DNA from: Thiorhodococcus sp. | GTDB lineage: Bacteria; Pseudomonadota; Gammaproteobacteria; Chromatiales; Chromatiaceae | NCBI GenBank assembly: GCA_029257385.1 | Contig: JARIBS010000084.1 | Span: 1-47,187 of the forward strand | Length of the DNA: 47,187 nt | Direction: 5' to 3' | In this document: positions 1 to 8,178 of the stretch, one piece after another | Layout of the letters: each line of letters opens with the position of its first letter | Position numbering within the stretch: the stretch's first letter is position 1 | Made by a program: the position numbers and the translations under genes | Notes under the pieces: generated by a model | Seen by the model: the letters and a program-made list of their open reading frames with translations, nothing else | The model's database searches: none | What the model was told of the DNA's origin: nothing

Positions 1-1
1 C

Positions 2-739
2 ACGGTGTTGGGTGAATACGAGCGCCTTGGCGCGCTGATCTTCGGAGACTTCCCGCAGCTGATGAAGGAGCAGCTCGAGGCCCACCTCTTCGAGGCGACG
101 GACTTCCAGGCGCGTGAACAGACGCTCGAGCAGACGATACTTGACGATACCCTCACGCGCCTCTCCGACCTATCTCAAACGCTCAAGGACCGGATCGAAA
201 CGCGCGCGGACGCCGATCCCTGCATGCGCGCGTCACTGAGCTGGGCGTCGCTCGAGCATCTCGAGCGCGACGTCTGGCGGGCGAGTGCGGCGGGGTCCAG
301 CGGTGCGACTGTCGGGGTGGCGACGGTATTTCTCTCCAATAAGGTCGTCGGCACCATCATCGCCAAAGTGGGTGCCAAGAAGAGCGTCCAAGCTGGCGCG
401 ACCATGGCGGCAAAGCTCGCGGCCAAGAAAGGCGGCGGGGTGCTGGCGTCTGCCGCTGGCGGAGCGCTTGTCTGCGCACCCTCTGGCCCCTGGGCGATTG
501 TCTGTGGTGTTGGCGCCGGTATCGTGACCTGGCTCGCCGTCGACAAGGCCGCCATCGAGATTGACCAGGCCGTCTCGCGCGATGACATGCGGGCCGAGAT
601 TCTGCAGGTCGTCACCGAGGAGAAGGCACGGCTGAAGGTGACCCTGCAGGAGCGTCATGCCGCACTCATCACCCGGCTAACCGAAGCGCTTCGCACCACC
701 GTCGATGGCGTCTTCATTCCGGCGCGTGATGGGTGGTGA
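2..739 (+). CDS. Hypothetical membrane protein, 5'-truncated by the window edge
   Basis: The frame is open to the first base of the window, so the true start probably lies outside; the first possible internal start is a GTG at 5. About 244 residues are visible. The first half is charged and helix-rich (many E, R, L), suggesting a soluble coiled region. Residues about 97-180 are rich in Gly and Ala with small-residue repeats and at least two hydrophobic stretches, including one around SGPWAIVCGVGAGIVTWLAV, resembling glycine-zipper membrane segments. The C-terminal 60 residues are again charged and helical. I do not recognise a family. It is followed by about 195 bp of non-coding DNA before degP and is not obviously in that operon. 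The coding call is firm because the frame is long and the hydropathy pattern coherent; the function is unknown. Confidence 0.7.
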   Translation, partial: TVLGEYERLGALIFGDFPQLMKEQLEAHLFEATDFQAREQTLEQTILDDTLTRLSDLSQTLKDRIETRADADPCMRASLSWASLEHLERDVWRASAAGSSGATVGVATVFLSNKVVGTIIAKVGAKKSVQAGATMAAKLAAKKGGGVLASAAGGALVCAPSGPWAIVCGVGAGIVTWLAVDKAAIEIDQAVSRDDMRAEILQVVTEEKARLKVTLQERHAALITRLTEALRTTVDGVFIPARDGW

Positions 740-797
740 GGGTGTGCCGTGCGGATACGCCGACACGGATCTGCCAGTCTGGATAACCTAACGAAAA

Positions 798-814
798 ATT
801 AAGGCCCCATTAAG
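798..814 (+). promoter_or_regulatory. ATTAAG-N5-ATTAAG direct repeat, candidate response-regulator box
   Basis: Two identical hexamers, ATTAAG at 798-803 and ATTAAG at 809-814, repeat with an 11-bp period (5-bp spacer GCCCC). One helical turn between direct half-sites is the usual geometry for OmpR/PhoB-family dimers, and the sequence is close to the known PmrA-type box YTTAAK-N5-YTTAAK, with A in place of the first pyrimidine. It lies about 120 bp upstream of the degP start, in an operon that also encodes an OmpR-family regulator. A possible -10 element, GATACT, lies at 837-842. Binding and autoregulation are inference. Confidence 0.5.
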
Positions 815-934
815 CTTGCAGCAATGGGTGCATCCCGATACTGCCAACTGTCGGATACGCCGCACCTGGCGTCTCGCTCATAACGACATCATCATCACTG
901 TGAGTCAGCCATTTAGCATCAGGGGGTTCATGTC

Positions 935-2461
935 ATGCACAATGCCGATTTCACCATCCAACTAATACCCACGCGCAAGCCCTTGATGGTCAAGCGGGGA
1001 CTGCTCAAACGCGCGGTCACGGTCGCAACCGCGCTCTCTCTTGCTGGCACCCTGGCCCATGCCAGCGATGCGGCCCTCGCCACAGCGACGGGGCCGATGA
1101 CCTCAGCCGTGAGCACGTTACCGAGCTTCGCCGACATCGCCGAGCGGGTGACGCCTGCGGTGGTCAACGTCCAGGTTACCTCTCAATCGGCCCGTCGGAT
1201 GGCGATTCCCGGCCATCGGGAACTGCCCGAGGACATGCCGATCCCCGAGCAGTTCCGGCACTTCTTCGAAGAGCGCGCTCAGACACAGCCGCGTCGGGTT
1301 CAGGGTCAGGGGTCGGGATTCCTGGTCGATTCAGCGGGCTATGTCGTCACCAACCATCATGTCATTGAGGGTTCTGAGCAGGTGATGATTGTGCTCGATG
1401 ACGGCTCAGAGCATCAGGCCGAAATCGTCGGAGTCGATGAAAAAACCGATCTTGCGCTGCTACGCATCACGGTCGACCGACCGCTCCCCTACGTAGAACT
1501 CGGCGAATCGGCAACGGCGCGGGTGGGTGACTGGATACTCGCGGTGGGCAATCCATTCGGACTCGGTGGCTCGGTGAATGCCGGGATTATCTCGGCGCGC
1601 GGACGTGACATTCGCTCCGGTCCTTATGATGACTATCTGCAGATCGATGCGGCCATCAACCGTGGCAACTCCGGCGGTCCACTGTTTGATACCAGCGGAC
1701 GGGTGATCGGCGTCAACACGGCAATCTACTCACCGACTGGCAGCAGTGTCGGTATCGGCTTCGCCATTCCGGCCGATACGGTGCGCCAAGTCGTGACCGA
1801 ACTACGTGAGAATGGACGGGTGGAGCGTGGCTGGCTGGGCATTCAAATCCAGGCGGTGACGCCAGCGTTGGCGTCTGGGCTGGGGCTGGCCGGAACCGAG
1901 GGCGCGCTGGTGGCGGATGTGATTGCCGGTGCACCGGCGAGTGGCGCAGACTTGCGCGCGGGCGATGTGATCCTCACCGTCGAGGGCCAACGCCTGGAGA
2001 GCTACAAGGATTTGCCGAGAATCGTGGCGGCGACCAAGGCGGGCACGTCAATAGACCTTGAGATCATGCGCGACGCACAGCCGCGCCAAGTGACGCTGAA
2101 AGTCGGCCAGATGCCGGGCGATGAAACACAGGTCGCACTCGCCGATAATGTCGAGCAGGACAGCGATCAACCCCGGCTGGGACTTTATCTGGCGGCGCTG
2201 ACGCCTGAGTTGCGCCTGCGTGCCGGACTGAGCGCTGAGCAGACTGGGGCGCTGGTCGCGCGGGTCGAGCCGGGCAGCCTGGCCGCCAAGGCGGGCATCA
2301 AGGCGGGGAGCCTGGTCTCGATGGTTGGTGCCGAGCCGATCGACTCACCCGATCAGCTCGTCGCGGCGGTGCGCGGGGCCTTCGAGGCCGAGCAGCAGAC
2401 GCTGATTTTGAGGGTCGAGCGGGAGGGGCGCACGCGCTTCGTGGCGGTGCCCCTGACTTGA
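935..2461 (+). CDS. degP: DegP/HtrA-family periplasmic serine protease (Do type)
   Basis: This is a periplasmic ATP-independent protease/chaperone that degrades or holds misfolded envelope proteins. The 508-residue product has an unusually long charged N-terminus before a signal peptide (hydrophobic core about 25-42, cleavage near AHASDA). The trypsin-like domain shows the complete triad: His142 in TNHHV, Asp172 in KTDLALL and Ser246 in GNSGGPL. Two PDZ domains follow, about 290-385 and 405-500. The ATG at 935 is preceded by AGGGGG at 921-926, which supports it; an internal ATG at 986 (MVKRG) would give a more usual signal peptide but lacks a clear ribosome-binding site. It is the first gene of an apparent three-gene operon with the response regulator and sensor kinase that follow 24 bp later. 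This suggests a regulatory link to envelope stress, comparable in logic to Cpx control of degP, although the regulators are not recognisably CpxRA. Confidence 0.95.
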   Translation: MHNADFTIQLIPTRKPLMVKRGLLKRAVTVATALSLAGTLAHASDAALATATGPMTSAVSTLPSFADIAERVTPAVVNVQVTSQSARRMAIPGHRELPEDMPIPEQFRHFFEERAQTQPRRVQGQGSGFLVDSAGYVVTNHHVIEGSEQVMIVLDDGSEHQAEIVGVDEKTDLALLRITVDRPLPYVELGESATARVGDWILAVGNPFGLGGSVNAGIISARGRDIRSGPYDDYLQIDAAINRGNSGGPLFDTSGRVIGVNTAIYSPTGSSVGIGFAIPADTVRQVVTELRENGRVERGWLGIQIQAVTPALASGLGLAGTEGALVADVIAGAPASGADLRAGDVILTVEGQRLESYKDLPRIVAATKAGTSIDLEIMRDAQPRQVTLKVGQMPGDETQVALADNVEQDSDQPRLGLYLAALTPELRLRAGLSAEQTGALVARVEPGSLAAKAGIKAGSLVSMVGAEPIDSPDQLVAAVRGAFEAEQQTLILRVEREGRTRFVAVPLT

Positions 2462-2485
2462 GTCATGCGCGGGAGCGGAGTGTCG

Positions 2486-3160
2486 ATGCGAATCTTGTTG
2501 GTCGAAGACGATCGCCAGATGGCGGATTATCTCCATAAAGCCCTGGCCGAGGCCGGGGCCGTCGTGGATCAGACCAGCGATGGCCGGGAAGGGCTGCTGC
2601 TGGCCGCAAGCGGCGACTATGACGTGCTCATTCTCGATCGGATGCTGCCGGGCCTTGATGGGCTCGGCATCGTGCGCACCTTGCGTGCGTCGGGCAATCA
2701 GACCCCAGTGCTCTTTCTGAGCGCACTGGGCGATGTGGATGATCGTGTCGAGGGATTGCGCGCCGGTGGCGATGACTATCTCATCAAGCCCTTCGCCTTC
2801 TCCGAGCTGCAGGCGCGTGTGGAGGCGTTGCTGCGTCGCGGGAGCGCCGAGGCACCCGAGACACGCCTGCGCGTGGCGGATCTGGAGATGGACCTGCTCA
2901 AACGCGAGGTGAGCCGGGCTGGCGTGCAGATCCAGCTCCAGCCGCGCGAGTTTCGTCTGCTCGAATGTCTCATGCGTCATGCCGGGCAGGTGGTGACCCG
3001 GACCATGCTGCTTGAGCAGGTCTGGGACTATCACTTCGACCCTCAGACCAACGTCATCGATGTGCATATTAGCCGTCTGCGCGGCAAGATCGACAAGGAC
3101 TTCGCTCTACCTCTGCTCAATACGGTGCGTGGCGCGGGCTACATGCTGCGCGCCGAATGA
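2486..3160 (+). CDS. OmpR/PhoB-family response regulator
   Basis: A 224-residue two-component response regulator: receiver domain at about 1-115 and winged-helix DNA-binding domain at about 128-222. The receiver has the acidic pair Asp8-Asp9, the phospho-acceptor Asp51 in LILDRMLPG, Ser79 and Lys101 in LIKPF. The winged helix carries the expected LTPREF-like start (LQPREFRLLECL) and the VIDVHISRLRGKID recognition region. I chose the ATG at 2486 (MRILLVEDD) over the ATG at 2465 because the receiver fold begins there and GGAGCGGAG lies just ahead. Its stop overlaps the kinase start (ATGA), so the two are translationally coupled. The sequence resembles the CusR/QseB/TctD group, but I cannot assign a specific stimulus. 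Its place behind degP and the direct-repeat box upstream make autoregulation and degP control reasonable inferences. Confidence 0.93.
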   Translation: MRILLVEDDRQMADYLHKALAEAGAVVDQTSDGREGLLLAASGDYDVLILDRMLPGLDGLGIVRTLRASGNQTPVLFLSALGDVDDRVEGLRAGGDDYLIKPFAFSELQARVEALLRRGSAEAPETRLRVADLEMDLLKREVSRAGVQIQLQPREFRLLECLMRHAGQVVTRTMLLEQVWDYHFDPQTNVIDVHISRLRGKIDKDFALPLLNTVRGAGYMLRAE

Positions 3161-4617
3161 CCACCCCCAATTTTGCCCTCGGCGCCTTGGCGCAACTGCG
3201 CTCTCGGGCGGCGCGGATTCTGCTCAGCTCAACTTTTCGTCTCGCTCTACTCTACGTCTTCCTGCTCGGCATCTCGGTGGCGATCCTGCTTGGGTTCATC
3301 TACTGGTCGACGGCAGGCTACATGGACCGCCAGACCACCGCGACCATCCAAGCCGAGATTCGTGGTCTGGCCGAGCAGTATCGCCAGCGTGGCCTCAGCG
3401 GACTCACTAAGGTGATCAGCGAGCGCGTGGCGCGCGATCCGGTCGGCTTCAACGTCTATCTGCTGGTCGATGAGCGTCTGGAGCGGGTGGTCGGCAACCT
3501 GGATCGCTGGCCCTCCGACGTGCCGGACGTAGATGGCTGGATCAGCTTCCGGCTGCGTGAATGGGGCCTGGCACGCGCAGAAGAGCACGCGGCACGGGCG
3601 CAGGTGTTCAAGTTGCGTGGCGGACTGCATCTCTTGGTGGGGCGAGATGTGCGTGACCTCGAGGCGACCCGCACCATCATCCTAGACGCCCTGACCTGGG
3701 GGCTGGCGATCACTGCGGCATTGGCCCTGCTGGGAAGCTGGCTGATGAGCGCCAGCCTGGTGCGACGGCTCGAATCGATCAATCAGATCAGCGCCGAGAT
3801 CATGGAGGGCGACCTCTCACGGCGGATTTCTGCAACCGGCAGTGGCGACGATTTCGATCAACTCGCGAGCGGGCTCAATCGGATGCTTGAGCGCATCGAG
3901 GCGCTGATGGCGAGCGTGCGTCAGGTCTCAGACAACATCGCCCACGACCTGCGCACGCCGCTGACACGCCTGCGCAACACGCTGGAGCTGCTGCGCGCAG
4001 AACTCCCGCAGTCCGGCAAGGCGCACGCACTGGCGGAGGAGACGATTGCCGATACCGACGAGATGCTCACGACCTTCAATGCGCTGCTACGTATCGCGCG
4101 GATTGAATCCGGCAGTCGGCGCGCGGCATTCCAGCCTGTCGATCTCGCCCCACTGGTGGCCGATCTCGTCGAACTCTACGAACCGGTAGCCGCCGAGCGC
4201 GGGCAGCGGCTTGACGCTTCAGCGCCCGAATCGGCATGGATTTTCGGCGATCCAGACCTGCTGTTCCAGGCGCTGACGAATCTGGTCGACAATGCCATCA
4301 AATACACTCAGCCCGGAGGCGAGATCAGCGTCGTGGTGGTTGCCGGGGCAGGGCGCGTGCGCATCGAGGTTGCCGACAACGGCCCGGGCATTGCGAGCGC
4401 GCTGCACGATCAGGTCTTTCGGCGGTTCTTCCGCGCCGACGACAGCCGCTCCACACCAGGCAGCGGCCTGGGTCTGAGCCTGGTGCAGGCTGTCGTCCAA
4501 CTCCATCGTGCCACCATTGCGTTATCAGACAACCGGCCTGGCTTGCGGGTGGCGCTCGGTTTCGGTCTCGCTCAGCCCCCCAAAAGCGGTGGCGAGACGT
4601 CTATCGTGAGCGGCTAA
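3157..4617 (+). CDS. Membrane sensor histidine kinase
   Basis: Cognate kinase of the preceding regulator, overlapping it by 4 bp. The 486 residues contain TM1 at about 28-50, a periplasmic domain of roughly 120 residues (about 51-172), TM2 at about 174-197, a HAMP linker, a HisKA dimerisation domain with phospho-acceptor His263 in NIAHDLRTPLTRLRN, and a HATPase_c domain with the N box (LVDNAIKYT), G1 box (DNGPGI), F box (VFRRFFRADDS) and G2 box (GSGLGLSLV). All motifs needed for autokinase activity are present. The periplasmic domain has no recognised ligand fold and no cysteines or obvious metal-binding cluster. It probably senses an envelope condition, given the protease in the same operon; this is inference from context. 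Confidence 0.93.
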   Translation: MTTPNFALGALAQLRSRAARILLSSTFRLALLYVFLLGISVAILLGFIYWSTAGYMDRQTTATIQAEIRGLAEQYRQRGLSGLTKVISERVARDPVGFNVYLLVDERLERVVGNLDRWPSDVPDVDGWISFRLREWGLARAEEHAARAQVFKLRGGLHLLVGRDVRDLEATRTIILDALTWGLAITAALALLGSWLMSASLVRRLESINQISAEIMEGDLSRRISATGSGDDFDQLASGLNRMLERIEALMASVRQVSDNIAHDLRTPLTRLRNTLELLRAELPQSGKAHALAEETIADTDEMLTTFNALLRIARIESGSRRAAFQPVDLAPLVADLVELYEPVAAERGQRLDASAPESAWIFGDPDLLFQALTNLVDNAIKYTQPGGEISVVVVAGAGRVRIEVADNGPGIASALHDQVFRRFFRADDSRSTPGSGLGLSLVQAVVQLHRATIALSDNRPGLRVALGFGLAQPPKSGGETSIVSG

Positions 4618-4629
4618 TCAGTTGCCAGA

Positions 4630-4649
4630 CAGCGTATGGAGATACGCTG
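4630..4649. terminator. Hairpin between convergent sensor kinase and namZ genes
   Basis: An 8-bp perfect stem, CAGCGTAT / ATACGCTG, with a GGAG loop lies 13 bp after the kinase stop and 25 bp before the end of the convergent namZ gene. There is only a short T cluster (CTTTCC) downstream on the plus strand, so it is a weak intrinsic terminator at best, possibly acting in both directions. Confidence 0.4.
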
Positions 4650-4673
4650 GCGCTTTCCATAACCAGCCGGTAT

Positions 4674-5882
4674 TTATGAGTAGATGCGCAGTGGCGCGAC
4701 AGACTCGGTCCATGCCGACTCGTCCGCACGTAAGCGTTGCTCGAAGTCGCCCGACTGGCCTTCGGGGTCGTCGACCCATTCACGCAGGAAAGAACCGCCC
4801 GCGAGCAGGTCGATCGCCAAGCGCTCGGTTTCGTACTCGTAATGAAAGTCGCGCCAGAGCGGATAATCCCCGTACTCCAGACGCAGACTCTTAAAGAGCA
4901 GCGCGATCAGGCGGTAGGGCCTGAAATCCTCATGCCGATAGTGGCTGTTGTCGGTGTGGATTTGGAGTCCCGAACAGCGCTTTGCGGCGTGCTTGTGGAA
5001 GGTTGGCTCGAACCAGCAGGGCCGCATCAGCGCCCCCTCGGTCCAATCAGGGCGCTCGCGGCGCATTCGCGCGAGGATACGCTCGAAATCCAGATCGGGC
5101 GCGCCGACTAGCTCCAGCGCGGTTGTGGTGCCCCGGCCTTCGGACAGCGTGGTGCCCTCAAGCAGTACGGTACCGGGGAAGCATCTGGTCATGTTCAAGC
5201 TCGATGCGTTGGGACTGGGATTAACCCAGGACAGCTCCATGATCGGCCAGCCGTAACCTGGACCCTCTGCCGGGCGATAATGCTCCATCGTCACCACCTG
5301 CAGATCCAAATCGATCTTGCGATGGGTCATGAGCCACCTGGCCAGTTCGCCGAAGGTCAATCCGTGCCGCATCATCATCGGAGCGGCCCCGACGAAGCTC
5401 TCCCAGCCCGGCTCCAGAATGGTCCCCTCGATCGGGCGGCCGGCTGGATTTGGCCGGTCCAAAACCCACAGTGCCTTGCCCGCCGCAGCGCAGGCATCAA
5501 TCAGATAGGCCAGCGTGGTGACATAGGTGTAGATGCGGGTGCCGATGTCCTGCAGGTCGACGAGCAGTACATCGAAGCTGTCGAGCATTTCCGGCGTCGG
5601 ATAACGGACGTCTCCATACAGGCTGTAGACCGGTATGTCATGACGGGCGTCGATCTCATCGGGTGTTTCCACCATATTGTCCTGCTTGTCGCCGCGCATC
5701 CCGTGTTGCGGGCCGAATGCTGCGGTGATGTTGAGTTCGCTCAACGCCATGAGCGCATCCAGGCTGTGCAGCCCACGCGATGTCATCGAGGCCGAATGGC
5801 CGAGCAGAGCGACACGCCGCCCCTGCAGCGGTTTGCGCAGCTCAGAGGTTTGGAGCAACCGGTCAATACCCAGTTTTATCAT
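4674..5882 (-). CDS. namZ: NamZ/YbbC-type exo-beta-N-acetylmuramidase (DUF1343)
   Basis: The product (about 402 residues) matches the DUF1343 family, of which NamZ releases N-acetylmuramic acid from the non-reducing end of peptidoglycan fragments in cell-wall recycling. Family-typical stretches visible include the N-terminal GID start, FGPQHGMRGDKQDN near 95, DVLLVDLQDIGTRIYTYV near 140 and LDRPNPAGRPIEG near 180. The length is near the family norm. I start at ATG 5882 (MIKLGID) because AGGA lies 8-9 bases upstream; an in-frame TTG three codons earlier has no better signal. No convincing export signal is visible, so a cytoplasmic or unannotated location should be kept open. It is transcribed divergently from queA and convergently with the sensor kinase. 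Its role fits the envelope theme of the window but it is not part of the rod cluster. Confidence 0.85.
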   Translation of the reverse strand: MIKLGIDRLLQTSELRKPLQGRRVALLGHSASMTSRGLHSLDALMALSELNITAAFGPQHGMRGDKQDNMVETPDEIDARHDIPVYSLYGDVRYPTPEMLDSFDVLLVDLQDIGTRIYTYVTTLAYLIDACAAAGKALWVLDRPNPAGRPIEGTILEPGWESFVGAAPMMMRHGLTFGELARWLMTHRKIDLDLQVVTMEHYRPAEGPGYGWPIMELSWVNPSPNASSLNMTRCFPGTVLLEGTTLSEGRGTTTALELVGAPDLDFERILARMRRERPDWTEGALMRPCWFEPTFHKHAAKRCSGLQIHTDNSHYRHEDFRPYRLIALLFKSLRLEYGDYPLWRDFHYEYETERLAIDLLAGGSFLREWVDDPEGQSGDFEQRLRADESAWTESVAPLRIYS

Positions 5883-6042
5883 GTTATACAATCCTGTATG
5901 GGGTTTCGTATACGCAGTGGCGAGACGTCGCGCGACCTATAATATAGGAGTCGTCGTGCCACGGAGCCTTGAGCTATTGGGCAGGATGCCACCAAGCGCA
6001 TCACAATCGTGGCGCGACTGGATGAGTCGATAAACCTCTAGG

Positions 6043-6057
6043 CTCCACTGCGTGGAG
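6043..6057. repeat. Small hairpin upstream of queA
   Basis: CTCCAC and GTGGAG form a perfect 6-bp inverted repeat with a TGC loop, ending 16 bp before the queA ATG. It would lie in the queA 5' leader and could affect access to the start. No terminator T-run follows. Confidence 0.3.
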
Positions 6058-6073
6058 TGTTACACTTGAACGG

Positions 6074-7108
6074 ATGCATCGCTCAGACTTCCATTACGAC
6101 CTTCCATCAGAATTGATCGCGCAGTACCCGCTTGAAGAACGCGCGGGTTCGCGGATGATGGTCCTGGAGGCGCTCGACGCCGGACCGCAGGACGCGATGT
6201 TCGTCGATCTGCTGCGCTTACTGCGCCCGCATGACCTGCTGGTGTTCAATAACACGCGGGTGATGCGGGCGCGACTGTTTGGGCGCAAAGCGACCGGCGG
6301 GCAGGTTGAAATACTCATCGAGCGGCTACTGGCACCTGACGAGGCCCTCGCCCAGGTGCGCGCTAGCAAATCGCCCAAGATTGCAACCGTTATTGAGTTA
6401 ACTGGCGGCGCGCGCTTGGAGGTTATGGCGCGCGCGGGCGATCTATTGCGCTTGCGTGCGATTGCAACAACCTTTGCCGAGCAGATGGCAGCCCATGGTC
6501 ATATTCCTTTGCCGCCTTATATTCGCAGACCGGACGACGCCGACGATGAGACCCGCTATCAAACGCTGCTTGCTCGCCATGATGGCGCAGTCGCGGCACC
6601 CACGGCGGGTCTGCATTTTGATGCGCCGATGCTGCGTGCATTGACTGACATGGGTGTTGAGCGCGCCGAAATCACATTACATGTGGGTGCTGGAACCTTT
6701 CAGCCGGTCAGGGTCGATGTACTCGATCAGCACCGGATGCATGCCGAATGGCTCGAAGTCGATACGACCGTGTGCGATCGCGTCCAGCGCGCGCGTGAGG
6801 CTGGTGGACGGATTATCGCAGTGGGCACGACCGCAGTGAGGAGCCTTGAGACGGCGGCTTGCGAGGGTATTCTCAAGCCGTTTCGTGGCGACAGCCGACT
6901 GTTCATCTATCCAGGGTTTCGCTTTAGGGTGGTGGACGCCTTGATTACAAATTTTCATTTGCCGGAGTCGACGCTGCTAATGCTGGTGGCCGCCTTCGTT
7001 GGTCATGAGCGAATCCTGAGCGCCTATCGGCACGCGGTTGCCAGAGGCTATCGTTTCTTCAGTTATGGAGACGCTATGTTCACCACGCGTTATCCAGGTG
7101 CTGATTGA
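6074..7108 (+). CDS. queA: S-adenosylmethionine:tRNA ribosyltransferase-isomerase QueA
   Basis: QueA transfers and isomerises the ribosyl moiety of S-adenosylmethionine onto 7-aminomethyl-7-deazaguanine in tRNA, giving epoxyqueuosine. The 344-residue product has the family N-terminus (SDFHYDLPSELIAQYPLEER), the LVFNNTRVMRARLFG segment, the conserved APTAGLHFD stretch, ITLHVGAGTFQPV, and the C-terminal ITNFHLPESTLLMLVAAF. Length is typical. In many gammaproteobacteria queA is followed by tgt, yajC and secDF; here about 360 bp of non-coding DNA and an H-NS-like gene follow instead, so tgt must be elsewhere. The ATG at 6074 gives the canonical N-terminus, although its ribosome-binding site is weak (GAGTG further upstream). 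Confidence 0.97.
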   Translation: MHRSDFHYDLPSELIAQYPLEERAGSRMMVLEALDAGPQDAMFVDLLRLLRPHDLLVFNNTRVMRARLFGRKATGGQVEILIERLLAPDEALAQVRASKSPKIATVIELTGGARLEVMARAGDLLRLRAIATTFAEQMAAHGHIPLPPYIRRPDDADDETRYQTLLARHDGAVAAPTAGLHFDAPMLRALTDMGVERAEITLHVGAGTFQPVRVDVLDQHRMHAEWLEVDTTVCDRVQRAREAGGRIIAVGTTAVRSLETAACEGILKPFRGDSRLFIYPGFRFRVVDALITNFHLPESTLLMLVAAFVGHERILSAYRHAVARGYRFFSYGDAMFTTRYPGAD

Positions 7109-7472
7109 CTGTCTGGCGAGTCCCGATATCTACGACGAAGATACACGCAAGCTCCAACCTCTCCCCGAGCACAACTGCACGCCAATTCAATAGACCTGAT
7201 ACGATCCGACGTTTTTCGCTGTGCCCAATCGCACGATCTGTTCAGACTGCGGCGGCTTGGCCATGCATGTACCGATTGGCGTCTTGGGTCATTACGCTTT
7301 TAAATGTATTGATGGCGCGTTTAGCGTCGTTTTGACTCAATTAAAAATAACTGCAAAAATAAAACATCGAGATCCTTGACATCGATTGATGATCGCATAC
7401 ATTATCCCCCAAGGCACATCGGAATGGGCCTTTAATTTAAATCTGATGAAAACCGTTTGAGAGGTATGTCTA
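7109..7472. other. Non-coding region upstream of the H-NS-like gene
   Basis: The first part (7109-7320) has the same base composition as its surroundings and holds no convincing gene: a 76-codon open frame beginning inside queA shows low-complexity, non-protein-like composition. From about 7330 the DNA becomes A/T-rich, with an A-rich stretch at 7340-7365, typical of an H-NS gene's own promoter region and possibly an autoregulatory H-NS nucleation site. The promoter candidate is listed separately. Confidence 0.6.
7376..7403 (+). promoter_or_regulatory. Sigma70-type promoter for the H-NS-like gene
   Basis: A perfect -35 hexamer TTGACA at 7376-7381 is followed after 16 bp by TACATT at 7398-7403 (4 of 6 matches to the -10 consensus). 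It lies just downstream of A/T-rich, UP-element-like DNA and would give a leader of about 60 nt before the GTG start at 7473. Confidence 0.6.
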
Positions 7473-7877
7473 GTGGATTACGCTAACCTTAGCGTTGAAG
7501 AAATTAAGCGCCAGCTCGAAGAAGCAGAAGATAAAAAATCTGAGCTGAAAAAAATGCTGGAAGTGCGTCGACAGGAAGGCAAAGATGATGTCGTCCAGCA
7601 GATCAAGGAAATTATTTTCGATAATGGCTATGAGATCGATGAAATCATTTCCATTATTGCGCCCAAGCGCAGACGTGGCCCTGCCGCACAGCGCAAGCCC
7701 GTGAGTGACCGTCAATACAAGCGCTATGTCGATCCCGATGACTCAAGCAATATTTATGTTCGCGGCGTGCTGCCTGGCTGGATGAAGCAGAAAATGAAGA
7801 GCGAGGGCTATGACCCATCGTCCAAGGAGGATCGCGAGGCATTCAAGACCAACTCACTGCGTGTTATCGAGGGGTGA
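7473..7877 (+). CDS. H-NS family nucleoid-associated protein
   Basis: A 134-residue protein with the H-NS plan: an N-terminal coiled-coil oligomerisation region (about 5-50, heptad-like EEIKRQLEEAEDKKSELKKML), a linker, and a C-terminal DNA-binding domain. The linker has a basic cluster PKRRRGPAAQRKP (about 66-78). The C-terminal domain reads YVDPDDSSNIYVRGVLPGWM, corresponding in position to YRDPENPSQTWSGRGRxPxWL of canonical H-NS, but the RGR minor-groove loop is reduced to RGV. A further 30 charged residues follow. The start is GTG with GAGAGG upstream. The gene is monocistronic, with a good sigma70 promoter and a strong hairpin after it. It likely compacts DNA or silences A/T-rich genes; its specificity may differ from classical H-NS. 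Confidence 0.88.
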   Translation: MDYANLSVEEIKRQLEEAEDKKSELKKMLEVRRQEGKDDVVQQIKEIIFDNGYEIDEIISIIAPKRRRGPAAQRKPVSDRQYKRYVDPDDSSNIYVRGVLPGWMKQKMKSEGYDPSSKEDREAFKTNSLRVIEG

Positions 7878-7903
7878 TCTTGGCGCATGACGGCAGACGA
7901 GCC

Positions 7904-7931
7904 GGCCATGACTTCCAGAGGAAGTCTGGCC
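7904..7931 (+). terminator. Hairpin downstream of the H-NS-like gene
   Basis: GGCCA plus GACTTCC pairs with GGAAGTC plus TGGCC (12 bp) around an AGA loop, with a single bulged T at 7909. It begins 26 bp after the stop codon. No T-run follows, so it may be a Rho-assisted terminator or an mRNA 3'-end stabiliser. Confidence 0.55.
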
Positions 7932-8178
7932 TCGCCAGCGAGCCGCACGCTCCCGCTCGTCTGTCCGATCGCGCAAGCGGCTCTGATGGCCGGCGCTGGC
8001 AGTAGATATACGGATAGGAGCTGCGCGGCGTTTAAATTATCGTTTTACGTGCGGCTTGGGTGCAGTCTTCCCGCGCTGCGCTCCCTACGGTAGGGGCTAA
8101 GACCGGCGAATCAGTTGTGCATTGATTTTTCGACCGTTCTCACTTTCTCTTCAATGCGCTTTCCATGGAAATCGAACG
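7932..8178. other. Non-coding region before the RNA-binding protein gene
   Basis: No gene is supported here; the short open frame across 7887-8093 covers the terminator hairpin and has a non-protein-like composition. A short perfect inverted repeat CCCTAC-G-GTAGGG lies at 8083-8095. The last 70 bp are T-rich on the plus strand and probably contain the promoter and leader of the RRM gene; cold-shock control is possible for this protein type but is not shown by the sequence. Confidence 0.5.

Noticed and set aside
5938-5943. TATAAT as a queA promoter -10 element
   Set aside because: The hexamer is perfect, but no acceptable -35 sequence lies 16-18 bp upstream and no extended -10 TG is present, so it is not listed as a promoter.
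7105-7335. 76-codon open frame after queA
   Set aside because: It begins inside the queA end, has no ribosome-binding site or protein-like pattern, and lies in the H-NS upstream region.
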